Shown here in pieces: positions 9,806 through 19,958 of a stretch of 64,000 nucleotides of DNA. This DNA is from G036327475 sp036327475. Lineage in GTDB: Bacteria > Pseudomonadota > Gammaproteobacteria > Enterobacterales > Enterobacteriaceae. Location of the stretch: NCBI RefSeq assembly GCF_036327475.1, contig NZ_CP132913.1, positions 1,240,001-1,304,000 of the forward strand, in the 5' to 3' direction. The first letter of the stretch is position 1. The number at the start of each line of letters is the position of its first letter. A program made the translations under genes and the position numbers. The notes under the pieces are model-generated. The model made no database searches. It saw only the letters and a program-made list of their open reading frames with translations, and was not told the DNA's origin.

Positions 9806-10030
9806 ACGCTTTCTGCCCGTCTGGCGCCGACGTGACGCATTAACATGCACCAGCGCGACGTAAGGTTTTAGCCCCCTTTAATCTGGTCACCGCGACCCTT
9901 GCACAAGCCTAGTCAAATGGCCAAATGTTTTGTGCGATAAACGCTATACCCTCGGCAAAGGTTCCATTAGAATAGGCCGCTGCTCCTTAAGATGACAGCG
10001 GGCGCGCCCGCTGCACAGAGGTTGTATACC

Positions 10031-10822
10031 ATGACCACCATTTCTCATTTGCGCAAATGGAAGCAACAACGGCGTAAATTCGCCTCCATTACCGCCTACG
10101 ACGCCGCCTTTGCCCGCCTGTTCGTTGAGCAGGGGATCAGGGTGATGTTGGTGGGCGACTCCTTAGGTATGACGATACAGGGCCACGACTCTACGCTGCC
10201 GGTTACCGTAGAGGATATGGTTTATCATACTCGCTGCGTGCGGCGCGGCGCCCCCTCCTGCTTACTGTTGGCCGATCTGCCGTTCATGAGCTACGCGACG
10301 CCGTCTGAGACCTATGACAATGCGGCGACACTGATGCGCGCGGGCGCCAACATGGTGAAACTGGAGGGCGGCGCGTGGCTAGCCGATACTGTTAGCGGCC
10401 TGACCGCGCGGGCGGTCCCCGTCTGCGGACACCTGGGCCTGACGCCGCAGTCAGTGAATATTTTCGGCGGCCATAAAATTCAGGGTCGCGATCCGGCCGG
10501 CGCCGAGCAGCTGCTGTCCGATGCGCTAGCGCTGGAACAAGCCGGCGCCCAATTGCTGGTGTTGGAATGCGTGCCGGTGGCGCTAGCGGAACGCATCACC
10601 CAGGCGTTGGGCATCCCAGTTATCGGCATCGGCGCCGGCGCCGTTACAGACGGTCAGATTATGGTTATGCAGGACGCGCTCGGCATCACCAGCGGTAGCA
10701 CGCCCTCCTTCGCCAAAAATTTTCTCGCGGCTGGCGGCGATATTACCGCCGCAGTGCGCTGCTATGTGCAAGAGGTTGAGGCCGGCCACTTTCCCGCCGC
10801 CGAACACAGCTTTCACTCATGA
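10031..10822 (+). CDS. panB: 3-methyl-2-oxobutanoate hydroxymethyltransferase
   Basis: PanB makes ketopantoate from ketoisovalerate and methylene-tetrahydrofolate, the first committed step of pantothenate synthesis. The protein has 264 residues, with the usual length and motifs VMLVGDSLGMTIQGHDSTLP, VKLEGG, VPVCGHLGLTPQSVN and IGIGAG. I chose ATG 10031 (MTTISHLRKWKQ), which matches the E. coli start, over an in-frame ATG 39 bases upstream. Its last bases run into an AAGGAG that serves panC. The upstream 9806-10030 spacer shows no gene. The partner panD is dead. Confidence 0.96.
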   Translation: MTTISHLRKWKQQRRKFASITAYDAAFARLFVEQGIRVMLVGDSLGMTIQGHDSTLPVTVEDMVYHTRCVRRGAPSCLLLADLPFMSYATPSETYDNAATLMRAGANMVKLEGGAWLADTVSGLTARAVPVCGHLGLTPQSVNIFGGHKIQGRDPAGAEQLLSDALALEQAGAQLLVLECVPVALAERITQALGIPVIGIGAGAVTDGQIMVMQDALGITSGSTPSFAKNFLAAGGDITAAVRCYVQEVEAGHFPAAEHSFHS

Positions 10823-10833
10823 AGGAGATCCGC

Positions 10834-11700
10834 GTGCTGATTATCGAAACGCCGCCACCGCTGCATCAAATGGTTAAACAGTGGCATCAGGAACATAAAC
10901 ATATCGCCCTTATTCCGACAATGGGTAATTTGCATGAAGGGCATATGACGTTAATTGACGTCGGGCGCGCCCGCGCGGATAAAGTCGTTGTGAGCGTTTT
11001 CGTCAATCCGATGCAGTTCGACCGCCAGGAAGATCTGGCAGCTTACCCGCGCACGCTGCAAGAAGACTGCGAACGGTTGACCCGGCGCGGCGTGGATATG
11101 GTATTCGCTCCGGCGACCGCGGTGATGTATCCAGACGGTCTGGGCAGTCAGACCTTTGTTGATGTGCCGCGCTTCGCCAATATCCTGGAAGGCGAAAGCC
11201 GCCCTGGGCATTTCCGTGGCGTGGCCACGATTGTCAGCAAACTGTTCAATTTGGTGCAACCGGACGTGGCCTGCTTTGGCGAAAAAGACTTTCAACAATT
11301 GGCGCTTATTCGTCAGCTGGTGCGGGACATGAGCTACGATATCGACATTATCGGCGTACCGACAGTGCGCGCCGCCGATGGTCTGGCGCTCAGTTCGCGC
11401 AACGGTTATCTGAGCGCCGAAGAGCGCCGTCTGGCGCCGCAGCTCAACAAGGTGCTCACGCGGCTGGTGGCACAGCTCGGCGCCGGAGAGCGCCATACCG
11501 ACAGTCTGTTGGCGGAAGCGACTGAGCAACTGCTCCAGGCCGGGCTCACGCCGGATACGCTGGCTATTCGCGACGCCGAAACCCTGCTGCCATTGACGGT
11601 CAACAGCCGGCGGGCAGTGGTGTTGTTCACCGCCTGGATAGGTAAGGTTCGGTTAATTGATAATGCGCAAGTGGATCTCATTTCTGGTAAGCAGGCCTAA
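10834..11700 (+). CDS. panC: Pantothenate synthetase
   Basis: PanC joins pantoate and beta-alanine with ATP hydrolysis. The 288-residue protein has PTMGNLHEGH (the HIGH-type ATP motif), VSVFVNPMQF, FGEKDFQQL and LALSSRNGYL (KMSKS-like region). The best start is GTG at 10834 (VLIIETPPPL, matching E. coli MLIIETLPLL), with AAGGAG about 7 bases before it; the ATG at 10819 overlaps the end of panB but has no equivalent in the family. The gene is intact although the normal beta-alanine supplier PanD is broken next door. Confidence 0.95.
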   Translation: MLIIETPPPLHQMVKQWHQEHKHIALIPTMGNLHEGHMTLIDVGRARADKVVVSVFVNPMQFDRQEDLAAYPRTLQEDCERLTRRGVDMVFAPATAVMYPDGLGSQTFVDVPRFANILEGESRPGHFRGVATIVSKLFNLVQPDVACFGEKDFQQLALIRQLVRDMSYDIDIIGVPTVRAADGLALSSRNGYLSAEERRLAPQLNKVLTRLVAQLGAGERHTDSLLAEATEQLLQAGLTPDTLAIRDAETLLPLTVNSRRAVVLFTAWIGKVRLIDNAQVDLISGKQA

Positions 11701-11704
11701 GCTC

Positions 11705-11992
11705 ATGCAGCGCATGATGTTACGAGGCAAGCCGCGCCAGGTACATGTCACCCAGGTAGATCTCCATTACGCACAGGACTTTCTGAATGCGACAGGGATC
11801 TTGGAGTATGAAGCGATTGATATTTATAACATCGATAAATGGCCAATGTTTCTCCACCTATGCGATTGCCCGCGCTGCGCCTATGTGCAAATGCCGGATG
11901 AAGAGGCGCGGCGCCATGCCCAGAAGCTCGCCCATTTGACGAGCACGATCAGCTACAATGCATCGCAAAGCACTACAGGTGAAATGGCCTGA
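11705..11992 (+). pseudogene. panD: Broken aspartate 1-decarboxylase PanD, self-cleavage site deleted
   Basis: The N-terminus MQRMMLRGKPRQVHVTQVDL followed by HYAQDFLNATGILEYEAIDI is clearly PanD. In E. coli the sequence between HY and QDFL is EGSCAID, whose Gly24-Ser25 bond is cut to make the pyruvoyl cofactor; here seven codons including that bond are missing. Past IYNI the reading frame shifts: another frame gives CFSTYAIA, the E. coli RFSTYAIA block. About 38 codons are then missing before QMPDEEARR. An open frame persists by chance, but the product could not mature or decarboxylate aspartate. An automated annotation might wrongly call this an intact small protein. Confidence 0.9.
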
Positions 11993-12024
11993 CGCGCGAC
12001 GGTAGAGTCAACACCGGCGCAGGA

Positions 12025-12795
12025 TTAAGTTCGCAGGCCGCGTCCGCGCTGAATGAGTGTCCAGCACAGAAAATAAAACATCACGATAAACGCCGCCAAC
12101 ACCGCAAGCGTCAGCGTCAGCGGCACGTCTCTGATGCCCAAAAAGCCGTAGCGGAAACCGCTAATCATGTAGACCACCGGGTTTAGTTGCGACACCACTT
12201 GCCAAAACGGAGGCAGCAGCGACAGCGAGTAAAATACTCCGCCCAAATAGGTTAGCGGCGTGAGGACGAAAGTAGGGATGATACTAATGTCGTCGAAACT
12301 TTTGGCGAACACGGCGCTGAGCAATCCCGCCAGCGAAAACAGCACCGCGGTCAATAAAAGCGTCACGACCACCATCCACCAGGCATGGACCTGAAGCGGC
12401 ACAAAGAACAGCGACACCGCGGTCACCAGAATACCGACACAAATCGCGCGCGCCACCCCGCCGCCGACATAGCCCGCAATAATTACATGGGTGGGGACTG
12501 GCGCTACCAGCAACTCTTCTATATTGCACTGGAATTTGGCGCTGAAAAACGACGACGCGACGTTGGTGTAAGCGTTGGTAATCACCGCCATCATAATCAG
12601 TCCCGGCACGATAAATTGCATATACGAGAAACCGTGCATAGTACCGATTTGCGATCCGATAAGATTGCCGAAAATGATAAAGTACAACGTCATAGTAATC
12701 ACAGGCGGCACTAGAGTTTGTATCCAGATTCGAGTGAAACGATTGATCTCTTTAAGCCAAATGCTTTTTAAAGCCACCCAATACAGCTGCATCAT
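12025..12795 (-). CDS. yadH: ABC-2 type exporter permease YadH
   Basis: This 256-residue integral membrane protein has six predicted membrane spans of the ABC-2 family and the family signature PLTYLGGVFYSLSLLPPFWQ near the C-terminus. It is nearly collinear with E. coli YadH. The substrate is unknown. Five bases separate its start from the end of yadG, which encodes the matching ATPase, so the pair is an operon. It converges on the panD remnant. Confidence 0.93.
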   Translation of the reverse strand: MMQLYWVALKSIWLKEINRFTRIWIQTLVPPVITMTLYFIIFGNLIGSQIGTMHGFSYMQFIVPGLIMMAVITNAYTNVASSFFSAKFQCNIEELLVAPVPTHVIIAGYVGGGVARAICVGILVTAVSLFFVPLQVHAWWMVVVTLLLTAVLFSLAGLLSAVFAKSFDDISIIPTFVLTPLTYLGGVFYSLSLLPPFWQVVSQLNPVVYMISGFRYGFLGIRDVPLTLTLAVLAAFIVMFYFLCWTLIQRGRGLRT

Positions 12796-12800
12796 GTCCG

Positions 12801-13724
12801 TTAACTCCTTTCTTTGCCGTCAGAGACCAGGTTTACAAATAGCTCCTCTAGGCGGTTGGCTTTATTGCGCATACTCAGCACCTGCACCCCTTGGGTGCTC
12901 AGCTGGTTAAACAGACTATTAAGGCCCTGTTCGCGCATTACCTCCACCTCCAGTGTTCTGGTGTCGAGCAATTGGCTGCGATAACCGTCCAGCTTGGGCA
13001 GCGCACTTTTTGCCGCTAAATCCAGGATGAAGGTTTCAGATTTCAGCTTTGACAGCAGTTCCCGCATAGAGGTGTTTTCCACCAGCCTGCCGTACTGGAT
13101 GATGCCGATATGCCGACACAGCATTTCCGCCTCTTCCAGGTAGTGGGTCGTTAAGATAATCGTGGTGCCGCCATTGTTTAGATCGCGTAAAAACCCCCAC
13201 ATGGAGCGCCGTAGCTCGATATCGACACCCGCGGTGGGTTCGTCGAGAATAAGGAGCTTCGGCTCATGCATCAGCGCACGGGCTATCATTAAACGGCGCT
13301 TCATACCGCCTGAGAGCATGTGGGCGCGCTCGTCACGCTTATCCCACAAATCCAGCTGGCGCAGACGCTTCTCCGCGCTTGCCGCGGCCTGCTTGCGCCC
13401 CACGCCGTAGTAGCCGGCCTGATTCACCACGATTTGATAGACGGTTTCAAACGGATTGAAATTGAACTCCTGCGGTACCACACCTAACTGGCGTTTCGCA
13501 TTGACGATATCCTTATCGGTATCGTAGCCAAACACCCGCACTTTGCCGGCGGTCTTGTTCACAAGAGCGCTAATAATACCGATGGTGGTGGATTTTCCCG
13601 CCCCGTTGGGGCCAAGCAGCGCATAGAAATCGCCGGCATCCACGTTCAGATCAATCCCTTTTAGGGCCTGTACGCCTCCCGCGTAAGTCTTGGTCAACTG
13701 CTCTAACTCCAATGCATATGTCAT
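12801..13724 (-). CDS. yadG: ABC exporter ATP-binding protein YadG
   Basis: A 307-residue ABC ATPase with Walker A GPNGAGKST (about 38-46), signature LSGGMKRRLMIARALM (about 139-154), Walker B KLLILDEPTAGVD and the H-loop TTHYLEEAE. It pairs with the permease YadH directly downstream. The C-terminal extension (about 225-307) is typical of ABC-2 drug and polysaccharide exporter ATPases. Its start is near 13724, about 100 bases from the divergent can remnant. The transported molecule is not known. Confidence 0.94.
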   Translation of the reverse strand: MTYALELEQLTKTYAGGVQALKGIDLNVDAGDFYALLGPNGAGKSTTIGIISALVNKTAGKVRVFGYDTDKDIVNAKRQLGVVPQEFNFNPFETVYQIVVNQAGYYGVGRKQAAASAEKRLRQLDLWDKRDERAHMLSGGMKRRLMIARALMHEPKLLILDEPTAGVDIELRRSMWGFLRDLNNGGTTIILTTHYLEEAEMLCRHIGIIQYGRLVENTSMRELLSKLKSETFILDLAAKSALPKLDGYRSQLLDTRTLEVEVMREQGLNSLFNQLSTQGVQVLSMRNKANRLEELFVNLVSDGKERS

Positions 13725-13824
13725 TTGTAACGGGTTACCTTATTCTAACGATTTGCAGAAATTGATTTTAAAATGCCAGCGCTTGAACCTATCGCATTAC
13801 GACAGTTACGGGCAATTAACATCA

Positions 13825-14430
13825 ATGAGAGACATTTCAACCATTCTCAGTAACAACCAGGATTGTCCAAGCTTCCGCATGAAGAGAACCCAGGCCTCTT
13901 TTAAAAGCGTCGCTGGCGCAAAGCCGCGCTTTTGTGGATTGGCTGTTCCAACAGCCGCGTCCCGGCGGAAAGATTGACCTGACTGGAGATAGGCGAGCTG
14001 TTTCACAATGTCGCCAACCTGGTTATCAATACCGATCTCAACAGACTGCCGGTCGTGCGATATGCAGTCGACGTGCTGGAAATTGAGCATATCATCATTT
14101 ACGGTACACAGGCGGCCATCGACAACCCCAAACTGAGGCTCATCGACAACTGACTCTGCATATCCACGATTTGTGATACAAAGTATAGCTCACTGCTTGG
14201 CGAGCTTCATCCCGAGAACCGCGCCAATATTCTCAGCAAAATTAATGTGATTGAGCGGGTGTATAACCTGGGACGCTCGACCATTATGCGCTATGCCCAG
14301 AAACGGTGCACAGCGGTTTACTCCGTGACCTGGAGATACCCGCCACCAAGCTGAGAGACGCTGGAATAGCGTTATCGTTAGGACATGGCCATCCCGCTGC
14401 AACGCTACGGCAGTTAATTCGGCTGACGTC
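13825..14430 (+). pseudogene. can: Broken beta-class carbonic anhydrase
   Basis: The forward strand starts MRDISTILSNNQD and continues in changing frames with LLWIGCSNSRVPAERLT, LEIGELF, NVANLVINTDLNRLPVVRYA, VDVLEIEHIIIYGTQAAIDN and INVIERVYNLGRSTIMRYAQ, which together follow E. coli Can. Zinc ligands are damaged: the CSDSR motif reads CSNSR, and the CGHYGCGG segment carrying the His and second Cys is replaced by YGTQAA. Stops and frameshifts are numerous. Can supplies bicarbonate at ambient CO2; E. coli lacking it needs high CO2. Divergent placement to yadG and hpt is the E. coli arrangement. Confidence 0.88.
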
Positions 14431-16230
14431 CGTTCAATAGACGGATGGTTCACTTAACCTACGGCTTGCCTTTAATCAACCTGCATCCGCCTGAAGTTAG
14501 CTTATCCGATAGGTGTTCGCTGAACCCATTGACGTCAACTAACCCCACCGGTGTTCGTGTTAGCGCCTGGGATCCGGTTATCGCTCCGGCCAATAGTCTC
14601 TGCCAATAGTCTCTGCCAACCCACATCAACACCATTCAATCAATATAGTACTATCTCCATCTGTAGCCTTAGCCTTTAATCACACAAGCCCTGTCGTAAG
14701 TGCTGTGTGACCGATCTTAGATCAAGCTCGGCGACGCGGCCGAGATTTCTCGTCCTCTATCCAGCAGTAAGCACTACTGAAAAGCGTTTCGATTAATCCC
14801 TTTGTCGCTTCTGCATTAAGTGCTAGTGCAGCTTGGTGTGTCGTTCACCGGATATTCATTGTTATTTGGCATAGCGGAAATGGTTAATTAGCGCTGAAGT
14901 TTATACCTATGTGTTTTAAAATTAAAACGGTCTTTTACTAAAAGATGGGTCAATTCATGAATGTAAATTTAACGCCGACTATTGCAAACACGACAAGCCC
15001 GTAGATTATCCAATATAAAACCTGGTATTCCTAAACCTATAAACGTCGACAACATGGTTTTGTAAAACTATGCTTAGAAACACCAAAGAAAATATAAACG
15101 CGCGCTTAACCTGCCATACATTCAACGAATAGTTGATAAAATGCTTATGAAGATGAATTATTCGCACATAGGGAACGCCTGCGTGAATCAGGACTTAATG
15201 CAAATTAATTAATGAGCTTATGACATAAAGAAAACTTTGCTTTCAAAAACTACAAAACTCCGCATAAAGCAGGATTTGATATGGGTAAAATCTTCACGCT
15301 CGCACAAAGCATGAAACTAAGTTAGTTATATTAAATAACTTTAAAGTCCTATAAGGTGGTGGTTGACATGGAGTATATTTATTACCTTGCCAGCCAAGTT
15401 CTAGACACACAAAGGTTTAAAATGGAATTCAGCCTGTTTCTCGCACTGACTTTGTCACAAAAAGCATTGAAGTTCATAATTTCAACACCTTGACGGACGT
15501 AGCGTAGCTGAGCAGAATTTTGTATTAAAACACGTTAAATTTCGCATAACTCAGGCGTCATGCATAGACCTGATCTTTTATCTATCTAGTCAAGAAAAAC
15601 AATATAGAGTTTTATAGCAAAAATCTCCATTATCCATGGAGAAGAGTTAGGCACGGCATTTATCACCTTGGCAAGAGGGGAGCGGGCCTTTTATTAGCGA
15701 AACAGAGTAAAATACTGGCGCTGGGTAGAGACTTTAGCAAACTAAATCTTAACCCCTAAACCACTACTACCCATATTGTTCCATGAGCATCATCGCGGCA
15801 ATTGCTCCAACAATGACAGTAATCGTCCTCTGATTGCTTACCTGCATAATGTTTTAATTGCGATTGAATGTTTACGCTTAATAGACTTTGATTTACCATC
15901 GAACGTCTTAGTATTCTCAAGGTCTGTTTAGCATCAGATTCTACTGTCAAACGGATCTGTGGTTTAGGTTAACATTGTGGCAACAGCACATTTTATAACA
16001 TAGCAGTATAAATTCTATTTATACCACTCAGCCGCAGTGATGGTGGTCATTGACCCGCCCGCACATGCGGTTAGAGCGAACGGTTTGCTATATTGATGAC
16101 CCAATAATGGAACGCAAGTTTTCTTTTCGCCCGTTTATTTGTGGCAAATACCTTGACCATTTCTCAGGGGTGTGCCGCGCTCATCTGCGCCCTGTAGCCT
16201 GCTTGCCCGGTCGCCTATCTTCCTGCAGAC
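14431..16230. other. 1.8-kb stretch without recognisable genes, partly AT-rich
   Basis: Between the can remnant and hpt, E. coli has almost no spacer. Here 1.8 kb holds no coding frame I can recognise. From about 14880 to 16000 the base composition is visibly AT-richer than the neighbours, with many TAAA and TTTA runs. A 13-bp tandem duplication lies at 14589-14614. A 64-codon minus-strand frame (15756-15950) shows no known family. It may be a decayed foreign insertion or expanded spacer; I cannot decide. Confidence 0.4.
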
Positions 16231-16782
16231 CTATCGGCTCAGACGGATTCTACAGCCGTCAACTACTTTGCCGACATAAGGTAAATGGCGGTAACGTTGG
16301 GCATAATCGATACCGTAACCGACGACAAACTCATCGGGAATGATAAAGCCCACCCACTCTACCGTTACTTTGACTTCACGGCGATCCGGTTTATCCAGCA
16401 ATGTGCAAATGGTGAGGGATTTTGGGTGGCGCAAAGCGAGGATCTCGCTCACCCGGCTCAAGGTGTTGCCGGAATCGATGATATCTTCGACAATCAATAC
16501 ATCCTTACCGCGAATATCCTCATCAAGATCTTTCAGAATTTTTACATCGCGGCTCGAGCCCATGCCGCTGCCGTAGCTGGAAGCAGTCATAAAATCCACT
16601 TCATGCGACACAGTGACCGCACGGCAGAGATCAGCCATAAACATGAACGACCCCCGTAATAAACCGACCAGCACCATTTCGCTGCTGCTATCGTGATAAT
16701 GTTCACTGATGGACTGCCCCAGTTCGGCGATGCGCTTGGCGATTTCTTGTTCGGAGATCATAACTTCAACATGATGTTTCAT
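16231..16782 (-). CDS. hpt: Hypoxanthine phosphoribosyltransferase
   Basis: Hpt salvages hypoxanthine and guanine to IMP and GMP using PRPP. The PRPP-binding loop VLIVEDIIDSGNT is intact, as are the LLRGSFMFMADL loop and the C-terminal VGYGIDYAQRYRHLPYVGKV. The protein is 183 residues, a few longer than E. coli (178), because its last residues differ (VVDGCRIRLSR). With guaC broken in this window, purine salvage through Hpt may matter more; that is inference. Confidence 0.95.
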   Translation of the reverse strand: MKHHVEVMISEQEIAKRIAELGQSISEHYHDSSSEMVLVGLLRGSFMFMADLCRAVTVSHEVDFMTASSYGSGMGSSRDVKILKDLDEDIRGKDVLIVEDIIDSGNTLSRVSEILALRHPKSLTICTLLDKPDRREVKVTVEWVGFIIPDEFVVGYGIDYAQRYRHLPYVGKVVDGCRIRLSR

Positions 16783-17045
16783 AAATTACCTATCACACTG
16801 ATATTATTTAGGTAAAACGCTAGCAGGCAAATATCCGTTATTGCTCGATCGCTCCATGGAATTTTGCACAATCAGGCATAACGCAGCCTGCATAAGAGCC
16901 TCTTTGGGCAAGAGATTATATCAGGGAAAAGGTGGTCGGATGGGGATTAAAGCATAGCAATAAACTGTTGCTTTTTGCTGCCGTTTGGCCACCCGAAGCG
17001 CCACTAATTAAGCTTAACAGCGGAGGTAATGGCGGTAATGCAGCC
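16783..17045. other. Spacer between hpt start and GMC oxidoreductase remnant
   Basis: About 260 bases with no open frame of note. It should contain the hpt promoter on the minus strand, but I see no clear sigma-70 hexamers to name. Nothing resembling gcd, the E. coli neighbour of hpt, is present. Confidence 0.4.
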
Positions 17046-18482
17046 TTAATCAATCATGTCCGCCACCTTTTCGCCTATCACCGCGTACGGTGACATGGTA
17101 TTGCCGCTAGGGACATTAGGCAAAATAGATTCATCAGATAGGTAAGCCTATCAATATATAGACTTTTAAACGGCTATTTACCACCAACATCGTATCCAGC
17201 CCCATTTGGCCGCGCAACATTGCTGCCAGTAGGTCACCGCCGAATTAAGCACATAGGCCTTCATCGCCTGGGGACTGAGATTGCCAGGTAGTGACTCGCC
17301 ATTGACCGATCGGTGAAAGACCGATGAATTGCCTAGCTCCCGGCAAAGCGCGATGTTGGCAACGCCATCTTGAGATCGTCGGGATGAGATGGCATGTTGG
17401 CCTCTATGCGTATTGGATCGTCAACATAAAGGCCAAAAGCAGCAGTAGCCCTCGGCCTTTGGATGGGCAAGGCCCACGACATCGTTCATCCATGCTCTAG
17501 CACCCCAATGGCTGCCGTTTTCGCGCTCGGCACAGGGAACTCGACCTGACAATGGAGCACTATAGAGTGGATTCAGATCCGCCATGCCTGATCGGCCGCG
17601 GTGTGCGATACTCGAAGATACGACAACAAGGAAACATGGTCCTGATGGTTCTGACTCACACCCGGTAAATACTGCACCGCCAGGATGCCGTGACACTGCA
17701 ACTCGTCCGCCGGACTAATACCGGACTGCACCAAAACTTTAGGCGTACGGATGGCGCTCAGTGAAAATATGGCTTCTTGCTTTGCCCGGCAGCGACGCGT
17801 CGCCGGCACCTCTATCACCTCAGGGTACGCGTTAAAACCGTCAGATTAGGCTGCCACAGAGCGGATACACATAAGAAGGGAAGATTGAGGAACGTCACCT
17901 GTTTTTAATGATCACATCGTTTATCGCTATGTCGCACTGCCATTTCATCGTTTTCCCATTGTGGCTGTCGAACGTCGGCATGCCAAAAGAGCGAGCGACG
18001 TCGACCATTGCCCTGGCAATCGGCTTCGAGTTGTCGGCGGATTGTGCATGCGCCGGTCACTCCAAGCCGCGGCGTAGCGGATCGGTTGCGCCATGCCAGT
18101 CCTCAATAATACAGTGTGAATGTACTGAGGACCGATTCATAGCACCAGCTTTTATCCCCGCGTCGGTGGCATAGTTTTCCCAATCGTTTTAATGACCGCG
18201 CGCCCAGACGCAGACATTGATGTTCGATCCACCGCTGAGCGCCCTACCCATATAAGCGGAATGGCCCGACCGTTTAAATGTGAGCTGGACTGTGTGACAA
18301 AAGCCAGGCCGCTATCCGAACACAGATTCAGTGGCCATTGGGTCGGATCCATCACTTCAGGCTCATCGCCACCACCCTGCCTTCAACGAGCCGCACGCAC
18401 ACGTGTGGGTTTTCACTAGGCGTGCCGCGATGACCGAACTGGAAGATCCTGCACCGCACACGATAAAGTCGAATTCGTCCAT
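17046..18482 (-). pseudogene. Broken GMC-family (FAD) oxidoreductase
   Basis: On the minus strand the gene starts MDEFDFIVCGAGSSSSVIAA, an FAD-binding Rossmann motif at 18482. It continues in shifted frames with LNGR, RALSGGSNINVCVWARGH and NDWENYATDAG (about 18290-18160), the GMC signature region. Near the end is DPIRIEANMPSHPDDLKMAL (about 17425-17365) and finally SILPNVPSGNTMSPYAVIGE with KVADMID and a stop at 17046, the GMC C-terminal signature. The length (about 1.44 kb) fits a full gene, but there are several frameshifts and stops. Members oxidise alcohols such as choline or sugars. This is not the E. coli neighbour gcd, so it is an accessory gene of this lineage. Confidence 0.8.
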
Positions 18483-19329
18483 GCACCTCGTTGCCGCCAA
18501 CATCCATCGTCATGGCCGCATAGGATTTTCAGCGAAAATCACTCGTCAGGTCACTCCGTCTGTAAGTCTTTTAGGAACCGTGAGAAATGAAGAGACGACA
18601 ACTCTGGCGCCCGCTGCCAGCGAACTGTATCGTCATGCCCAAGGTCGCTCGGAGATCATTGAGAAAATGTATCAAGCTTCAGAGGAGAGCCTATTCCAGT
18701 CGAAATTATGGCTAACGATTCTTGACAACGACCCAGGCCGCGTAGTTGCTCAGTATTTCCAAAGGCGAGCCTTGGCTTCGTGGAAAACCCGTGGCCATCA
18801 CCGCGTTCACTGCGCTGATGTCCCGGCCTTTATGGCGCAGAAAAACGATCGGGCACCGAAGCTTTCATCAACATCATCCCGCTTATCTCGCCAGCGAACC
18901 GCCAGCTAAGGCGCCGTAAACACCGTTGACAACGTTTACGTAACCGCTTTCGCTATCAACCATCGGCTGCCGGCGGCGGTGGTCGATCTGCCGGACGCGC
19001 GCGAAGCGACTTTCTCTGCTGCCACATCTGGCGGCCCATCCCGCTCTGTGGCAGACGTGGCCAATTGGCTGTGAACGATACCGACCTATGGTAACGACGC
19101 CAATGCAGCCCTGCCATCGGTCCAGGCAACCTCCGCCGAGCAGCTTCCTCTGGTCGTTCACGATGCCTTAAGCGATATCATGCCCTCGATTAAACGTATG
19201 GCATTCCGGTGTCCTTCCCCTGGCCACTCATGAAAGCCAACGGCTGGAAACGTTTGACCGCTCCCTCCGGTTGAGTGGACACCACCAACGAGGTAGCTTT
19301 TAACCTAGCTTACCAACAAGAATTTGCAC
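18483..19329. other. Unidentified decayed sequence between GMC and GAF remnants
   Basis: Forward frames show stretches with coding-like composition, for example PDAREATFSAATSGG followed by SVADVANWL (about 18985-19070) and AEQLPLVVHDALSDIMPSIK (about 19138-19195), but I cannot assign a family with confidence. An uninterrupted 192-codon forward frame (18331-18909) largely overlaps the opposite strand of the GMC remnant and has no recognisable domain. I read the region as one or two further dead accessory genes. Confidence 0.35.
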
Positions 19330-19730
19330 ACTGTCGCGCTGATGACACTATTGACTCCTAACACCAGTGTTTAAGTTACGACAGAGTCTGAAACTGACGC
19401 AAACATCGCGCAGTTGGGCTTTTGCAATCACACTGTCTTGCAAAGACGTGTTCGCTATCAATGACCTGTCACACGAGACGCTTTTACCAACAACCCAGCG
19501 GTGGCCAACCAGACAAACTTTCGCTTCTATGCGGGCGCGCCGACAGTCGATCCTGATGGCTTTTCGTTGGGGTCATCGCGCGCTATTGACTATCAACCCC
19601 GCGCATGGCCGCCACGCAAGCTCAAACGCTGCTCGTGCTGTCGGAGCTGGCTCCCAATGAGGTTAGTCTACGCGCCGTCAACCGCCAATGGCACTGGACT
19701 TGTGATGGACTAGAACGTCAAGCTTAACCA
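19330..19730 (+). pseudogene. Remnant of a GAF-domain sensor protein
   Basis: Across frames the forward strand gives QLGFCNHTVLQ, FAINDL, then FTNNPAVANQTNFRFYAGAP followed by TVDPDGFSLGSSRAIDYQPR, and after a frameshift QTLLVLSELAPNEVSLRAVN. This is the typical cyclic-nucleotide-type GAF core (RFYAGAPL...PDGxxLGxLCxID..PR). Such domains precede GGDEF, EAL, histidine kinase or output domains; none is visible here, so only the GAF part survives. The stop is at about 19725. Confidence 0.65.
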
Positions 19731-19958
19731 GCAAGCGAGGCATGACACCCATTGGTATTGCCCAATGGAACCTTGTTAGCACGCCGGAGGATAGGTGTCG
19801 GCATGAGCAGAACCGAGAAGAGAGTGACCGCTATGCTATAGTGCAAGTTCCTTTCCTATTCCATAATGAGGAATGACCACCCTACGATTTAAATAATAGA
19901 AGGCGTCTATATTGCAATATGATAGCGTCAAAGTATAACGATTGGATTGAGTTTCGCT

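Noticed and set aside
10951..11529. Minus-strand open frame of 192 codons
   Set aside because: Antisense to intact panC; no recognisable family.
13732..14420. Frames between yadG and hpt as a new small gene
   Set aside because: Forward frames stitched together are clearly carbonic anhydrase Can in decay.
18331..18909. Uninterrupted forward frame of 192 codons
   Set aside because: Its first part is opposite the Rossmann start of the GMC oxidoreductase remnant, and the rest shows no domain; open by chance in decayed DNA.
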